This document shows positions 18,102 to 28,336 of a stretch of 64,000 nucleotides of DNA, piece after piece. The translations under genes and the position numbers were made by a program. Positions within the stretch are counted from its first letter, which is position 1. Every line of letters begins with the position of its first letter. Source of the DNA: Bacillus sp. T33-2 (GTDB lineage: Bacteria > Bacillota > Bacilli > Bacillales > Cytobacillaceae); NCBI RefSeq assembly GCF_002860205.1, contig NZ_PGVB01000002.1, positions 248,001 through 312,000 of the forward strand. The letters run 5' to 3'. The notes below the pieces were generated by a model that was not told the origin of the DNA, did not search any database, and worked only from the letters and a program-made list of their open reading frames with translations.

Positions 18102-19331
18102 TTACTCTTTAATAGTCTTTTTATTTGGTGCTTCAGGGACGTCCACTTCATTATTAAGGTTAAACGGACCGATTTTTTCAGTTCCGGCATTTTCAAATTT
18201 AACAGCTTCAAAGCCGAAGTTCTTCGCGGTCAGGAGGATGGCTTCCAGACTGTATGTGAAGTCATCAGTCAGTTGGGTTCTGTCCGGAAAACGGATTGTC
18301 AATGTTTTTCCATTTACACTCACATTTGATTCATCCAGTTTTATTTCCGGAGGTATGGAAGCTGTTAATGAATAATTGAGCTGGTCTGCATTCATTTTTA
18401 TAAACGCGTTGCCTACCGTTTCAAATTGCTCAGGTGTCGGCACAATATACGGTCTCTCATTTCCCTCCACAATGAAGAGGAAGTATGCATGCCGGCCCTT
18501 GTCTCTTGTCACAGGCACATCGGTTATTTCACCGAGGTGGCCTAAATCAATTCCCTGCTTGCCAGCCGTGAAAAAGCTGATTTTTTCAACACCTAATGGC
18601 TCAAGTGTGTTATTAAGGGTGTCTGGGAGAGTTAGTTCAGGTGAGCCCAAGCCATACTTATGGTCGGCTGGCACATCAACCTTTACAGTTTTTTGGGCAT
18701 CATCATAGCTAATTCTTGCATTGAGTGGATAATACTCACCGAGTCCCCATTTCACCTCATCAATCTTTGTCATGGTTTCCTCAAAAAGGGCAAAGGATGA
18801 TTTGTTCTCCACCTTCGGAACAAGCACGCTGACCGGAACTTCAACCTGGCCCATTGTATCAGGCAGGTGATATGTTATCACATCATTTTCAACAAGATCT
18901 TCCTGATAAACCGCTGTTGGCTCGTAGTTTGGCTCAGCAGTTTTTAAAGCTGCTTCATTATTTCCCTTCCCTGAAGCATCCAAAGTGGTAGCCTGTTCTG
19001 GCTCGGCACTTTTCTGGGATTGTCCGTTTTCAGGTTCAGCTTCCTCTTTCACGGCCACATCCATTTTAGCTTCAGATGAAGATGAAGATTTGTTTCCTGA
19101 CCTGTCATATGCTGAGTCATTCCACGACATATAGTTGGAAGATAAAATAAATATTAATAAAAGTGCAGCCGCGGTTGCGACACCTGGAAAAACCCATGCT
19201 GCCCGTTTTCTTTTTTCTACTTTGCGGGCAATATTCAGGTAAATGTCACGAGGATCGCGCTTGTCTTCTATTTTTGGCATCTGCCTGAGCAGCTCTTCAA
19301 TCTGCCTATCGCTTAAGTGTGACCTTCTCAC
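18102..19331 (-). CDS. rsiX: Anti-sigma-X factor RsiX
   Basis: 409 residues. The cytoplasmic N-terminus (1-43: SDRQIEELLRQMPKIEDKRDP...) resembles RsiX sigma-binding regions. One transmembrane helix (about 44-65) is followed by a serine/glutamate-rich linker and a large extracytoplasmic domain. It overlaps sigX by 26 nt, the typical sigma/anti-sigma coupling. It should hold SigX inactive until a cell-envelope signal. Confidence 0.85.
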   Translation of the reverse strand: MRRSHLSDRQIEELLRQMPKIEDKRDPRDIYLNIARKVEKRKRAAWVFPGVATAAALLLIFILSSNYMSWNDSAYDRSGNKSSSSSEAKMDVAVKEEAEPENGQSQKSAEPEQATTLDASGKGNNEAALKTAEPNYEPTAVYQEDLVENDVITYHLPDTMGQVEVPVSVLVPKVENKSSFALFEETMTKIDEVKWGLGEYYPLNARISYDDAQKTVKVDVPADHKYGLGSPELTLPDTLNNTLEPLGVEKISFFTAGKQGIDLGHLGEITDVPVTRDKGRHAYFLFIVEGNERPYIVPTPEQFETVGNAFIKMNADQLNYSLTASIPPEIKLDESNVSVNGKTLTIRFPDRTQLTDDFTYSLEAILLTAKNFGFEAVKFENAGTEKIGPFNLNNEVDVPEAPNKKTIKE

Positions 19332-19857
19332 TAGGCATCCCTTCCTTTTCGATCATTTCATCCATCAGTTTTTTCAAGGTTTTTAGCGCCCGGTGCTGGG
19401 TTGTCTTTACCTTGCTCTCTGTCCATGACAAAGCTTCTGCTGTTTCACTGATCGTAAGCTCATGAATATATCGCATAATGATCACCATCCGTTGATCAAC
19501 CGTGCATTGATCAAGGCATCTGTACATGAATCTTATTTCTTCATTCTGCATGGCCAACTCTTCCGGCACAGGATGGTTATCCTTGATCTGCCGGGCTGAA
19601 ACATCGAATGTTTCGAGGAGGCGCTGTTTCCAGCCTTTAGTTTTGCGAAAATGGTCTATCGCGACATTTTTCGCAATCGAAAACAGCCAGGTCTTCTCGC
19701 TGCTTTTTCCTTCAAAGCGGTCATACGACCTAAGCACCCGAATATATACTTCCTGGACCAGATCTTCCGCCTGTTCTTTATTCTTTACCATATAAAATAA
19801 AAATTGAAAAACGTCATGATGATATTTTCTATATAAGTCATCAAAAACGGAGTTCAT
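19306..19857 (-). CDS. sigX: ECF RNA polymerase sigma factor SigX
   Basis: 183 residues with region 2 (DVFQFLFYMVKNKEQAEDLVQEVYIRVL, then TWLFSIAKNVAIDHFRK) and region 4 (LTISETAEALSWTESKVKTTQHRALKTLKK). SigX controls cell-envelope modification genes in Bacillus. ATG 19857 is chosen because the alternative upstream codon is a TTG that overlaps the Shine-Dalgarno GGGGAGGG. A SigX-type promoter lies directly upstream, so the operon is autoregulated. Confidence 0.92.
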   Translation of the reverse strand: MNSVFDDLYRKYHHDVFQFLFYMVKNKEQAEDLVQEVYIRVLRSYDRFEGKSSEKTWLFSIAKNVAIDHFRKTKGWKQRLLETFDVSARQIKDNHPVPEELAMQNEEIRFMYRCLDQCTVDQRMVIIMRYIHELTISETAEALSWTESKVKTTQHRALKTLKKLMDEMIEKEGMPSEKVTLKR

Positions 19858-19888
19858 AGGTGATTTGCCCTCCCCGTTCAAAAAATTA

Positions 19889-19915
19889 GTCGTAAAGTAT
19901 GTATAAAAAGTTACA
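19889..19915 (-). promoter_or_regulatory. SigX autoregulatory promoter
   Basis: Minus strand TGTAAC (19910-19915), 17-bp spacer, CGAC (19889-19892), an exact match to the B. subtilis SigX -35/-10 pattern. It lies about 32 nt before the sigX start. Confidence 0.85.
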
Positions 19916-20010
19916 ATATAACTATATTCTTTTTGGCAACGATTGGGAAGAACCTTTTTTCATATCATCATACATAAATATGCAGTAAATGCTCCATTGT
20001 AATACACATC

Positions 20011-20040
20011 AAAAAGCCCATCCACTCTTGCTGGATGGGT
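20011..20040 (-). terminator. Terminator after resE
   Basis: CCCATCCA / TGGATGGG stem with a T-run on the minus strand. Confidence 0.8.
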
Positions 20041-20112
20041 TTTCGAATGCGTATATTTTCACAAACTAAAATGTTTCTCATGAATCAAGATAAGTCGGCA
20101 AAAACCCATAAT

Positions 20113-21885
20113 TTAATCGATATTTCGCGGAATGAAAAAGGAAAAAGTCGCACCCTGGCAAGGCTTGCTTTTCACAGCAATATGCCCTTTATGGGCTTCA
20201 ATGATATTCTTGGCAATCGCAAGGCCCAACCCCGTTCCTGAACCGCGTGTCCTCGCCTTGTCCGCTTTATAAAACCTTTCAAAAAGGAATGGCAGGTCTT
20301 CCTCGGGAATCCCCTGGCCCTCATTCGTCACTTCAATATACAGCCCGCGCTCGTCTGTGCGGCCTGCAACAGTGATGGTACCCGAGTCCGGCACATGCTT
20401 GATGGCATTGTCGACCAGGTTGGTCAGCACCTGTTCAATCCTGTCCGGGTCAAAGCGGAAATAAGCTTCATCGCTATTAAGCTCTGCGGCAATCTCGATT
20501 CCCTTTTCTTTCGCAAGCCCATGGAATTTACGGATGACACGGTGAATATACGGTGTTATTTCTACATTTTCAAGTGACAGCCGGGTATGCCCCGCTTCCA
20601 TCCTGGCAAGATCGAGCAGCTCATTCACAAGCCGGCCCATCCTCAATGATTCCTCATAAATTACCCGGGCCATTTCCTGCTTTTCCTCATCAGTTTCCGC
20701 GATGTCATCGACAATCGCTTCACTGTAGCCCTGCACCATTGAAATCGGTGTCCGGAGTTCATGTGAGACATTGGCAATAAAATCTTCCCGCATTTTATCC
20801 AGTTTCCGCTCTTCCGTCATGTCTCGCACGACTGCAACTGCGCCACGGATATACTTCTTATTGTAAAGCGGCGTCACAAGGATCACCCAGAACCTGCCCT
20901 GCAGGGCAATCTCGCCAACCTGTTCTTTTTCAGTTTCCACAGCACGCTGAAACAGCTCCATCACTTCCGATGGCACTGCATCCGTGCTATGCGCACCATT
21001 GCCCTGGTCATAGTGCCAATAACGCAGAAACAGCTCTGCCGGAGGGTTCGTGATCAAAATCGTCCCGTCTCGGTTAAAGGTGATGACACCGTCAGCCATA
21101 CTGCTGAGAATGCTTGACAGCTGCTCCTTTTCCAGGCTCAACGCGTTCATGTTGAATTTCAGCTGCCTCCCCATCTGATTGAATGCGGTGGCAAGTTCGC
21201 CAATTTCATCATGCGTGAGGATCGGTACCTTCGTGTCGAATTTTCCTCTCGCAACCTCAAACGCCGCCTCCCGCATTTTCCGCAAAGGTGCCGTAATCCT
21301 TGTTGAAAGAAAAAATGCGAATATTGTTGTAAGCACAATGGCAACTCCGGCGGCAAGCAGAATAAATTTTGTCGTCTGGCTGGTCGTTCGCTCCATCACG
21401 TCCAGTGCCTGGTAAATAAACACCGCGCCGTCCTCATCCCCTGATATGGACAGCGGCACTCCCACAATCAAGTACTTGGTGTCATCCTCGGCCGGATAGG
21501 CGGATATTTTATAGGTTGTTTTGTCCTCTGAAAATACTTTTGACAGGTCTTTTTCGCGTTTTAAAAAGGAAACAGGCAAATGCTCTGATTCCTTTACATT
21601 AGGGGAATAATAATAGGTTTTCTCATCTGCCACGATGATCACCTTTGTTGCGTCATCCAGCAGTTCCCATGATATCTCAAGCCCTAAACGAAAATCATCA
21701 TCCTTATGCTCTTCCAGGATGTGCGAAATTTTGACCGCAGTATTTTCCAGCCCTTTTTCTGTTGCATCTATGTGATAGTTTTGAAAAAATTCAAGAAGCA
21801 TGACTGTCAGGATGAATAATACAAAAGAAACAAGAAAAAGGATGGTAAACCATAATTTACCTACTACACTGCGCCAAAACATCAT
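20113..21885 (-). CDS. resE: Redox-responsive sensor histidine kinase ResE
   Basis: 590 residues. TM1 (about 11-31), extracytoplasmic sensor domain, TM2 (about 172-192), HAMP ([21 protein letters not shown]...), PAS ([22 protein letters not shown]), dimerisation domain with phospho-acceptor His in [11 protein letters not shown], then N, G1 and G2 boxes ([33 protein letters not shown]). Signals oxygen limitation or nitric oxide to ResD. Overlaps resD by 4 nt (ATGA). Confidence 0.93.
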   Translation of the reverse strand: MMFWRSVVGKLWFTILFLVSFVLFILTVMLLEFFQNYHIDATEKGLENTAVKISHILEEHKDDDFRLGLEISWELLDDATKVIIVADEKTYYYSPNVKESEHLPVSFLKREKDLSKVFSEDKTTYKISAYPAEDDTKYLIVGVPLSISGDEDGAVFIYQALDVMERTTSQTTKFILLAAGVAIVLTTIFAFFLSTRITAPLRKMREAAFEVARGKFDTKVPILTHDEIGELATAFNQMGRQLKFNMNALSLEKEQLSSILSSMADGVITFNRDGTILITNPPAELFLRYWHYDQGNGAHSTDAVPSEVMELFQRAVETEKEQVGEIALQGRFWVILVTPLYNKKYIRGAVAVVRDMTEERKLDKMREDFIANVSHELRTPISMVQGYSEAIVDDIAETDEEKQEMARVIYEESLRMGRLVNELLDLARMEAGHTRLSLENVEITPYIHRVIRKFHGLAKEKGIEIAAELNSDEAYFRFDPDRIEQVLTNLVDNAIKHVPDSGTITVAGRTDERGLYIEVTNEGQGIPEEDLPFLFERFYKADKARTRGSGTGLGLAIAKNIIEAHKGHIAVKSKPCQGATFSFFIPRNID

Positions 21886-22598
21886 TCATTTACGACCTCG
21901 AATTTATAGCCAACCCCCCAGACGGTGACAATCATTTTGGCTGCCTGCTCGGAGACTTTATTCAACTTTTCACGCAATCGTTTTACATGAGTATCAACAG
22001 TCCTTAAATCCCCGAAAAATTCATAGTGCCAGACTTCCTTCAACAGTTGCTCCCTGTCAAACACCTTATCCGGAGACTTCGCAAGGAAATAAAGGAGTTC
22101 GTATTCCTTTGGAGTCAGGCTGACTTCTTTGGCGTCCGCGGTAACCCTGTGTGCATCATTGTCAATGGTCAAGTGAGGGAAGACAATTACATCTTTGGAT
22201 GTTGTCTCCGTCTGCAAGTAGCTCGTGCTTGAGGAACGGCGCAGCATTGCTTTTACGCGCAAAACAACTTCCCTTGGGCTGAACGGCTTGACGATATAAT
22301 CATCTGTACCTACTTCAAAGCCCTGCACTCTGTTCACTTCTTCACCTTTTGCAGTCAGCATGATGACAGGGGTCGATTTTTTCTCCCGCAGCTCACGGCA
22401 AACCTCGATTCCGTCTTTGCCGGGCATCATTAAATCAAGCAGGATGACATCATAATCGTATGCAAGTGACTTTGCCAGTGCTTCGTTTCCATCTTCCGCT
22501 TCATCAATTGTATAGTTTTCGCGCTCCAAGTACATTTTCAGTAAACGCCTGATTCTTTCTTCATCATCAACGACTAATATTTTCACGTCTTTTTCCAA
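21882..22598 (-). CDS. resD: Response regulator ResD
   Basis: 238 residues; OmpR family. Receiver domain with the acidic pair DDEE and phospho-Asp in ILLDLMMPG (about 54-62), Thr in VIMLTAKG and Lys in DYIVKPF. The C-terminal winged helix ([20 protein letters not shown]... [14 protein letters not shown]) binds DNA. Start is TTG 22598, preceded by AGGGGGG. Activates respiration genes, including the adjacent res genes in B. subtilis. Confidence 0.94.
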   Translation of the reverse strand: MEKDVKILVVDDEERIRRLLKMYLERENYTIDEAEDGNEALAKSLAYDYDVILLDLMMPGKDGIEVCRELREKKSTPVIMLTAKGEEVNRVQGFEVGTDDYIVKPFSPREVVLRVKAMLRRSSSTSYLQTETTSKDVIVFPHLTIDNDAHRVTADAKEVSLTPKEYELLYFLAKSPDKVFDREQLLKEVWHYEFFGDLRTVDTHVKRLREKLNKVSEQAAKMIVTVWGVGYKFEVVNE

Positions 22599-22726
22599 GG
22601 TTTATCCCCCCTGCGATTATTTTACATAATGGGTGGCGAACTTGCTATGCTTTTTACCATAAGTATATGGTTTACTTTTATAATTGTCTAAAAATAGACA
22701 CATTTACACATTGGTTCAGGTCAATG

Positions 22727-22757
22727 TTAAAAGGCTTTCACTATAAAGTGAAAGCCT
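22727..22757 (-). terminator. Terminator between resC and resD
   Basis: 11-bp stem AGGCTTTCACT / AGTGAAAGCCT followed by TTTTAAC on the minus strand. It suggests that resDE can be expressed separately from resABC. A TGTCTA-AAAA-TAGACA dyad lies at 22685-22700. Confidence 0.65.
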
Positions 22758-22770
22758 GAGGTGAAATTTA

Positions 22771-23958
22771 TTAGGAACCCGCGTATGAATGCAGCCCGGC
22801 GATAACGAGATTCACAGCTATAAGGTTGAACATGATGATGGCGAAGCCGATGACCGCAAGCCAGGCGGATTTTTCCCCATGCCATCCTTTTGACAGACGG
22901 AGGTGCAGAAACGCTGCATAGAACAGCCAGGTTATCAACGCCCATACCTCTTTCGGGTCCCAGCCCCAGAAGCGGGTCCAGGCAATTTGCGCCCAGATCA
23001 TTGCAAAAATGAGCGCGCCGAGCGTAAAGACAGGGAATCCGATCAAGACTGAACGGTACCCGATTTCATCTACTAAATCAAGGTTGACATTTTTGACAAA
23101 AGGCTGCAGGGATGCTGCGACTCTCTTTCTCAGAACCAACCTGAAAACACCATATAGAACAAGTCCTGAAGCCATGGACCATATGACAGTATTTAGTTTT
23201 TTGGCGTTAATGATCGCAGGAGTTTCAACTGGAGGTTGAGATTTCCCCTTTGTCAACAGTTCGCCTTCATGAGGGCCGACAAGGGCTGGCAGATTATATT
23301 CGATGGAAGCCTTCGCGCCGTTCTTGTCGACATAATTGAATTCCGCTTTGTAATCCATCAATGAAAAAGTGGTTGAAACAAGGATAAATCCTAGCGTGCT
23401 GATCAATCCGAACATGACGGCTTCCAGCCAGAACGTGCTTTTGCTTTTCTTTGTCTGGTCGACAGTCCTGACCAGGTAAATCAGTCCTGCCGCAAAGCTT
23501 ATGGCAAGTATGGCTTCCCCCATCGCAGCTGTCGTCACATGAATATGGAGCCAATCGCTTTGCAGGGCCGGGATCAACGGCGTGATTTTCCTTGGAAACA
23601 TGCTCGCATACGCAATTATAAGAATGGCGACTGGGAGCGTGAATAACCCAAGAAGGGGTATTTTGTATATGTAATAGATTACAATGAACGCACCTACAAG
23701 CGCCATCCCAAAAAAGGTCGTGAATTCAAACAGGTTGCTTACCGGTGCGTGGCCTGAAGCAATCCATCTTGTGATAAAATAACCTAGCTGGGAGACAAAG
23801 CCAACTACTGTCAGCAGTATCCCTATTTTTGCCCATTTGTTTGGGGCTTGTTTGTGGCCGTCCATTCTTTTCTGTTTAATTGCGCCCCCAAAAAACAGGG
23901 TGGCTGACAGATAAAGTATAAATGCTGCATATAATAGATTCGAACTTAATTCTACCAT
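22771..23958 (-). CDS. resC: Cytochrome c biogenesis protein ResC (CcsA family)
   Basis: 395 residues, about eight transmembrane helices. The C-terminal part has the haem-handling tryptophan-rich motif [14 protein letters not shown], with conserved histidines in [16 protein letters not shown] and [15 protein letters not shown]. Forms the system II haem transport/ligation complex with ResB. GGGAGG precedes the ATG; 12 nt after resB. Confidence 0.94.
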   Translation of the reverse strand: MVELSSNLLYAAFILYLSATLFFGGAIKQKRMDGHKQAPNKWAKIGILLTVVGFVSQLGYFITRWIASGHAPVSNLFEFTTFFGMALVGAFIVIYYIYKIPLLGLFTLPVAILIIAYASMFPRKITPLIPALQSDWLHIHVTTAAMGEAILAISFAAGLIYLVRTVDQTKKSKSTFWLEAVMFGLISTLGFILVSTTFSLMDYKAEFNYVDKNGAKASIEYNLPALVGPHEGELLTKGKSQPPVETPAIINAKKLNTVIWSMASGLVLYGVFRLVLRKRVAASLQPFVKNVNLDLVDEIGYRSVLIGFPVFTLGALIFAMIWAQIAWTRFWGWDPKEVWALITWLFYAAFLHLRLSKGWHGEKSAWLAVIGFAIIMFNLIAVNLVIAGLHSYAGS

Positions 23959-23970
23959 TCTTGTGCCTCC

Positions 23971-25596
23971 CTAACCCTTAGCATCGCTTTCGAGCTGATC
24001 TATCGGCGGTGTGAATCCGGTACCTGAAAATACAGTCTCCAACTCCCGCTTTAAACCATGCCAGTTTTTATTCGTATGTGCCGCTGTCAAAACTTGTCCA
24101 TTTATATGCCTGATCCACAAACGGCGGTGGTGCCAATACGCTCCCTGGACAACGCCAATCATGAAAATGAGTCCCCCAAGTCCAATGATCCACAATGTAT
24201 GGTCTTTCCTGACCGTCAAAGCTGTGACATTCTTTGTTTCAACACCGCTGAACGCCATTTTGTATTCATTGTCTCCGGTTGGTTCAATCGTCTGTCGGAT
24301 GGCGACGAAAGACACTTCTCCTTCGGGCTTGTCCGGCGTTTTCATTTTAAAAACGAAGGCAGGATTGTTTGGTACCCGAGATTTTGTAGTTGGATCCCCA
24401 TTTTCATCGAATTCAAAATCCGGGAAATAACTCATGATCTCAACTGAATTTCCGTTGCCAAGATCATACTCTGTTTCGGGGTTGAACAAATCAATCTTTA
24501 TTTTTCCGAACTGTTCTCCCGTTTCTTTATGCTCCAGGGCCAGATACATCTGATTAAGCTCATCCAGCTTATAGCTTGACTGGTATAATGCAAATTTTTC
24601 GACCTTCAACGGCTGATTGACGCGGATTGACTCGTCGCGGATTTTTTCCAGTTCAGGTTTTTCACCTGGAATGGTATCACCTTTTTTCTTGTAAAGGGTT
24701 ACATCAGCCTGGTAGTTTTTCACTACTGTGCCTGCAATGTCAATCGCTTCCTTAAAAACTTCATCTTCTTTTTCCTTATCATAGACTTCCAGAGTAAACT
24801 TATTGTTTTTAAGATAATACTCCCCGTCTGTTTCCGGGATCGCCTTCGTCTCCCCTTCTCTTAACCACAGAATTTCATCCACATACATGCCGGGCACAAA
24901 CCGGAGCATTCCACCGATCAAAAAAATAATCAACCCGACATGGTTAACGTATGGGCCCCAGCGTGAAAACCGGTTTTTCTCAGCTAGGATGTTTCCATCC
25001 TCTTCGCGTATTTGATAATGTCTTTTTTTAAGGTTCTGTTTGATTTTTTCAATGTCCCTATTGTTTTCAGTAAAGTCTGAAACTCCAAAAAGCCGCTGGC
25101 GCTTCAGGTATCCTTCATGCCTTGAAACTCTCTGTTTGTTCAGGGCCCTGTATAATGGAATAACCCGGTCGAGGCTGCAAATGACAAGTGACACCCCGAT
25201 TGAAGCAATCAGGACAAGATACCACCAAGAGCTGTACAAATTATGAAAGCCAAGCTCATAATAGACTTTTCCGAGCCAGCCGTACTGGTCTTCATAATAT
25301 TCTGATGCCGGCATGACCGGTGGGATGTACATTTCCTGAGGGAGGACCGTGCCTAAAGCAGAAGCGGACAGCGTAATGACGATCAGCCAAACACCTACTT
25401 TTACAGAAGAAAAAAAGTTCCAAATTTTGTCTACTGCCGTTTTATTGTATGTTTGGGAACGTCTTGCGCTTCCCTCATACCGCATATCGAGCAGTTGTTT
25501 CCCGTTTTCCTGTTCCTCGAGCACCTTGCCGCATGATTCACAAAGGATCGTGCCATGCGGATTGACATGGCCGCATTCACACTTTACTTCATTCAT
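23971..25596 (-). CDS. resB: Cytochrome c biogenesis protein ResB
   Basis: 541 residues. An N-terminal zinc-ribbon-like segment (C6, C8, C19, C22) precedes three early transmembrane helices, a large extracytoplasmic domain and a C-terminal helix (HTLWIIGLGGLIFMIGVVQG). With ResC it ligates haem to c-type cytochromes. The ATG follows GGGGAG. Confidence 0.94.
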   Translation of the reverse strand: MNEVKCECGHVNPHGTILCESCGKVLEEQENGKQLLDMRYEGSARRSQTYNKTAVDKIWNFFSSVKVGVWLIVITLSASALGTVLPQEMYIPPVMPASEYYEDQYGWLGKVYYELGFHNLYSSWWYLVLIASIGVSLVICSLDRVIPLYRALNKQRVSRHEGYLKRQRLFGVSDFTENNRDIEKIKQNLKKRHYQIREEDGNILAEKNRFSRWGPYVNHVGLIIFLIGGMLRFVPGMYVDEILWLREGETKAIPETDGEYYLKNNKFTLEVYDKEKEDEVFKEAIDIAGTVVKNYQADVTLYKKKGDTIPGEKPELEKIRDESIRVNQPLKVEKFALYQSSYKLDELNQMYLALEHKETGEQFGKIKIDLFNPETEYDLGNGNSVEIMSYFPDFEFDENGDPTTKSRVPNNPAFVFKMKTPDKPEGEVSFVAIRQTIEPTGDNEYKMAFSGVETKNVTALTVRKDHTLWIIGLGGLIFMIGVVQGAYWHHRRLWIRHINGQVLTAAHTNKNWHGLKRELETVFSGTGFTPPIDQLESDAKG

Positions 25597-25618
25597 AAGA
25601 ATTGCTCCCCGTTTGCCA

Positions 25619-26143
25619 TTATGGCTTTATCTGTTCCATAAAGTCCTGGACCCGTTCTTCTGTGAGTTCACCAGTATGGATTTTGACTACTTTACCCTCT
25701 TTATCTATTAAAAAAGTAATTGGCAGCGGGTTAACCCCGTAAGCTTGCCTGACCTGCTCGTCTGCATCAATCAGTATCGGGAAACCAAGCCCATGGCGCT
25801 CCACAAATTTACTGACGGCGAGCCTGGATTCCCCGACATCGACAGCCAGCACCTGCACGCCCTGGTCTTTGAACTGCTTGTATTGGTTATCAATATAAGG
25901 CATTTCCCGTTCACATGGCTTGCACCAGGTCGCCCAGAAATTCAAAAAAACTCCCTGGCCTTCGTAGTCAGAAAGGCGGTGCTTCGTCCCGTTCATGTCC
26001 TCAAGCGCAAAATCAGGCGCCTTCTCATTCAACTCTACTTTTTGAACATCATCTTTTGTAAGATTAGAATAAAGTGCATATCCAACGGCTGCTGCCAAAA
26101 TCAGCAGGATCACCGTTCTTGTTATAAGACGTTTCTGTTTCAT
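25619..26143 (-). CDS. resA: Thiol-disulfide oxidoreductase ResA
   Basis: 174 residues from ATG 26143. An upstream in-frame GTG falls inside the Shine-Dalgarno GGAGGGG and is rejected. N-terminal membrane anchor (about 8-26) and an extracytoplasmic thioredoxin fold with the active site WCKPC. Reduces the haem-binding CXXCH cysteines of apocytochrome c before ligation by ResBC. First gene of resABC. Confidence 0.94.
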   Translation of the reverse strand: MKQKRLITRTVILLILAAAVGYALYSNLTKDDVQKVELNEKAPDFALEDMNGTKHRLSDYEGQGVFLNFWATWCKPCEREMPYIDNQYKQFKDQGVQVLAVDVGESRLAVSKFVERHGLGFPILIDADEQVRQAYGVNPLPITFLIDKEGKVVKIHTGELTEERVQDFMEQIKP

Positions 26144-26222
26144 TTCCACCCCTCCAACACGAATCCTATTATAACATTACAGCACTCCTGAGAATGTTAA
26201 TAATTTTTAGCCAACTGCGAAA

Positions 26223-26945
26223 TCACTTTTTCATAGCAAGCGCACGCAGCTGTTTCACTTCATGGGGGGTAAGTTCGCGGATTTCTCCTGTATTTAATCC
26301 TTGTAAAGTCAAGAAGCCATATCTTTCTCTCTTCAGCTTTGAAACCGGATGGCCAATGGCCTCGAACATTCTCCGGACCTGCCTGTTACGGCCTTCATGT
26401 ATGGTGATTTCAATAATGGCCGTCTGTTTCTTTTTATCAAGGGAAACAAGCTTGGTCCGTGCAGGGGCTGTTTTTCCATCCTCCAGCCGGATCCCCCTCT
26501 CAAGGCTCCTTAGCTTCTCTTTGGACGGTATTCCCTTTGTCTTGGCCACGTAGACCTTTTCGATCTCATTGCTCGGGTGCATCAACAGATTGGCAAACTC
26601 ACCATCATTTGTTAACAGAAGCAAGCCGGAAGTATCATAATCAAGACGGCCGATCGGGTAAATCCTTTGCTTTATTTGTTCAAAGAAATCTGTAACCACT
26701 TTTCTTCCTTTGTCATCCGCAACGCTGGAAATCACGCCGCGTGGTTTATAAAAAAGGAAATACACTGGCTCTTCCCGTTCCAGCGGGATTCCTTCCACTT
26801 CCACCCTGTCAGAGGGTGATACTTTTATGCCGAGTTCTTTTACTGTTTTTCCGTTAACTGTTACTTTACCCTCACGGATCAATTCTTCAGCCTTACGCCT
26901 CGAAGCAACGCCGGCGTGTGCGATTACCTTTTGCAGTCTTTCCAA
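26223..26945 (-). CDS. rluB: 23S rRNA pseudouridine synthase RluB
   Basis: 240 residues. N-terminal S4 RNA-binding domain (MERLQKVIAHAGVASRRKAEELI) followed by the synthase domain with catalytic Asp in GRLDYDTSGLLLLTNDG (about residue 103). The start is TTG 26945 behind GAGGTGA. Methionine-rich end of the operon; 79 nt before resA. Confidence 0.92.
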   Translation of the reverse strand: MERLQKVIAHAGVASRRKAEELIREGKVTVNGKTVKELGIKVSPSDRVEVEGIPLEREEPVYFLFYKPRGVISSVADDKGRKVVTDFFEQIKQRIYPIGRLDYDTSGLLLLTNDGEFANLLMHPSNEIEKVYVAKTKGIPSKEKLRSLERGIRLEDGKTAPARTKLVSLDKKKQTAIIEITIHEGRNRQVRRMFEAIGHPVSKLKRERYGFLTLQGLNTGEIRELTPHEVKQLRALAMKK

Positions 26946-26963
26946 TGCAGGTCACCTCATATA

Positions 26964-27170
26964 TCATTTCAACTTTTGACGATATTCATCGATCGATGTT
27001 TCCCTATGAATTATGACATAAGTTGCGCCCGTTTTCAAAGCGGGCATAACCATATATTGAGCCTGCCTCGCCATTGCTTTGAATCTTGCCGAAAAAGCAG
27101 CATTCACATGGGGGAAAAAGTGTAGATAAACCGTTTCGGCGGATTGCAGGTTTTGAACACAAAAAACCAC
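26964..27170 (-). CDS. Possible small protein, start unclear
   Basis: An open frame of up to 68 codons ending 18 nt before rluB. Its only upstream start (GTG) lies inside the 3' arm of the spmB terminator and lacks a Shine-Dalgarno, so the first part cannot be translated as drawn. The C-terminal half (QYMVMPALKTGATYVIIHRE...) looks protein-like. It could be a remnant or chance frame. Confidence 0.2.
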   Translation of the reverse strand: MVFCVQNLQSAETVYLHFFPHVNAAFSARFKAMARQAQYMVMPALKTGATYVIIHRETSIDEYRQKLK

Positions 27171-27186
27171 AGCTGCACCGCTGTGG
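27161..27186 (-). terminator. Terminator after spmB
   Basis: CCACAGC / GCTGTGG stem followed by TTTTTT on the minus strand. Confidence 0.85.
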
Positions 27187-27207
27187 ATGATAAAGGTCCT
27201 TTATCGT

Positions 27208-27741
27208 TTATGTTCCGAACATCAAATATACCACGATGATAGCGGCCGCAATTCCTATGGAGTCTGCAAGGAGGCCGACCTTTAAGGCATCGCCCATTTT
27301 TCTGATGCCGACTGCTCCAAAATAAACGGTTAGTACGTAAAATGTTGTATCGGTACTCCCCTGCAACGTGGCTGCCAGCCTGCCGATATAGGAATCAGGC
27401 CCATGGACAGCCGTCAGGTCACTCATCATGCCAAGGGCGGCATTGCCTGATATGGGCCTTATCAAAGCGAGAGGCACAATGTCAGGAGGGATGCCAATCG
27501 CTTTCAGCCCCGGGCTGAGCCAGTCCATCATGTACTCCAGTGCCCCGGAGGCGCGGAACACCGAGATGGCAACTAGCATTCCGACGAGAAAGGGGATGAT
27601 CGAGAAGGCCATCTTTATTCCCTCTTTCCCCCCTTCAACAAAGCTTTCGTACGTGGGAACTTGTTTAAAGGTTCCATACACTAAAATAAATCCAATCAGT
27701 ATGGGGATGAACCAAAGGGAAATCGCTGAGATAATTTGCAT
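27208..27741 (-). CDS. spmB: Spore maturation protein SpmB
   Basis: 177 residues, membrane protein of the Gate/nucleoside-transporter-like family. Conserved VPTYESFVEGGKEG, IIPFLVGMLVAISVFR and QGSTDTTFYVLTVYFGAVG. Required with SpmA for spore-core dehydration in B. subtilis. ATG 27741 matches the family start and overlaps the end of the spmA frame region closely (7-nt gap). Last gene of dacB-spmA-spmB. Confidence 0.93.
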   Translation of the reverse strand: MQIISAISLWFIPILIGFILVYGTFKQVPTYESFVEGGKEGIKMAFSIIPFLVGMLVAISVFRASGALEYMMDWLSPGLKAIGIPPDIVPLALIRPISGNAALGMMSDLTAVHGPDSYIGRLAATLQGSTDTTFYVLTVYFGAVGIRKMGDALKVGLLADSIGIAAAIIVVYLMFGT

Positions 27742-27748
27742 ATTACAT

Positions 27749-28336
27749 TCATCCTTTACGGCTTCTCCGATAATAAAAATAACGATCAATAAAAATCGCG
27801 CCTATTGCCGAAATGATCGTGGCTATTAAGGTTGGGCCCACAATTTCTGTAGGAGAAGCTGAATTGTAATTGATTCTGATCGCGATGACAGTCGTAGGTA
27901 TCAACGTTATGCTCGATGTATTGATAGCCAGAAATGTGATCATTGAACGGCTGACGGTGTTTTTCCCCCCATTCAGTTCTTTCAGTTCTTCCATTGCTTT
28001 AATTCCAAGGGGGGTCGCGGCGTTGCCGAGTCCGAACATATTTGCCATCATATTTGAGAGGATGTATCCCATCGCAGGGTGCCCGGAAGGTACTTCCGGG
28101 AACAGCCGGCTGACAAGCGGACGGAACAGTGCTGAAAGCTTTTCAAGCAAACCGGCTTCTTCTGCAATTCTCATGATTCCGAGCCAGAAAACAAGAATGC
28201 TTATTAATCCAATGCACAGTGTAACTGCTTCTTTTGCGCCTTTGAATACAGCCTCGTTCACTTCAGCCATTGTCCCGTTTACCATCGCAAAGACAATTCC
28301 GATCACAGTCATGAATACCCAGATATAATTAACCAT
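27749..28336 (-). CDS. spmA: Spore maturation protein SpmA
   Basis: 195 residues; paralogous to SpmB, with MVNYIWVFMTVIGIVFAMVN, LISILVFWLGIMRIAEEAGL and SNMMANMFGLGNAATPLGI. ATG 28336 overlaps the dacB stop by 8 nt, so translation is coupled. No strong Shine-Dalgarno, consistent with coupling. Confidence 0.93.
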   Translation of the reverse strand: MVNYIWVFMTVIGIVFAMVNGTMAEVNEAVFKGAKEAVTLCIGLISILVFWLGIMRIAEEAGLLEKLSALFRPLVSRLFPEVPSGHPAMGYILSNMMANMFGLGNAATPLGIKAMEELKELNGGKNTVSRSMITFLAINTSSITLIPTTVIAIRINYNSASPTEIVGPTLIATIISAIGAIFIDRYFYYRRSRKG

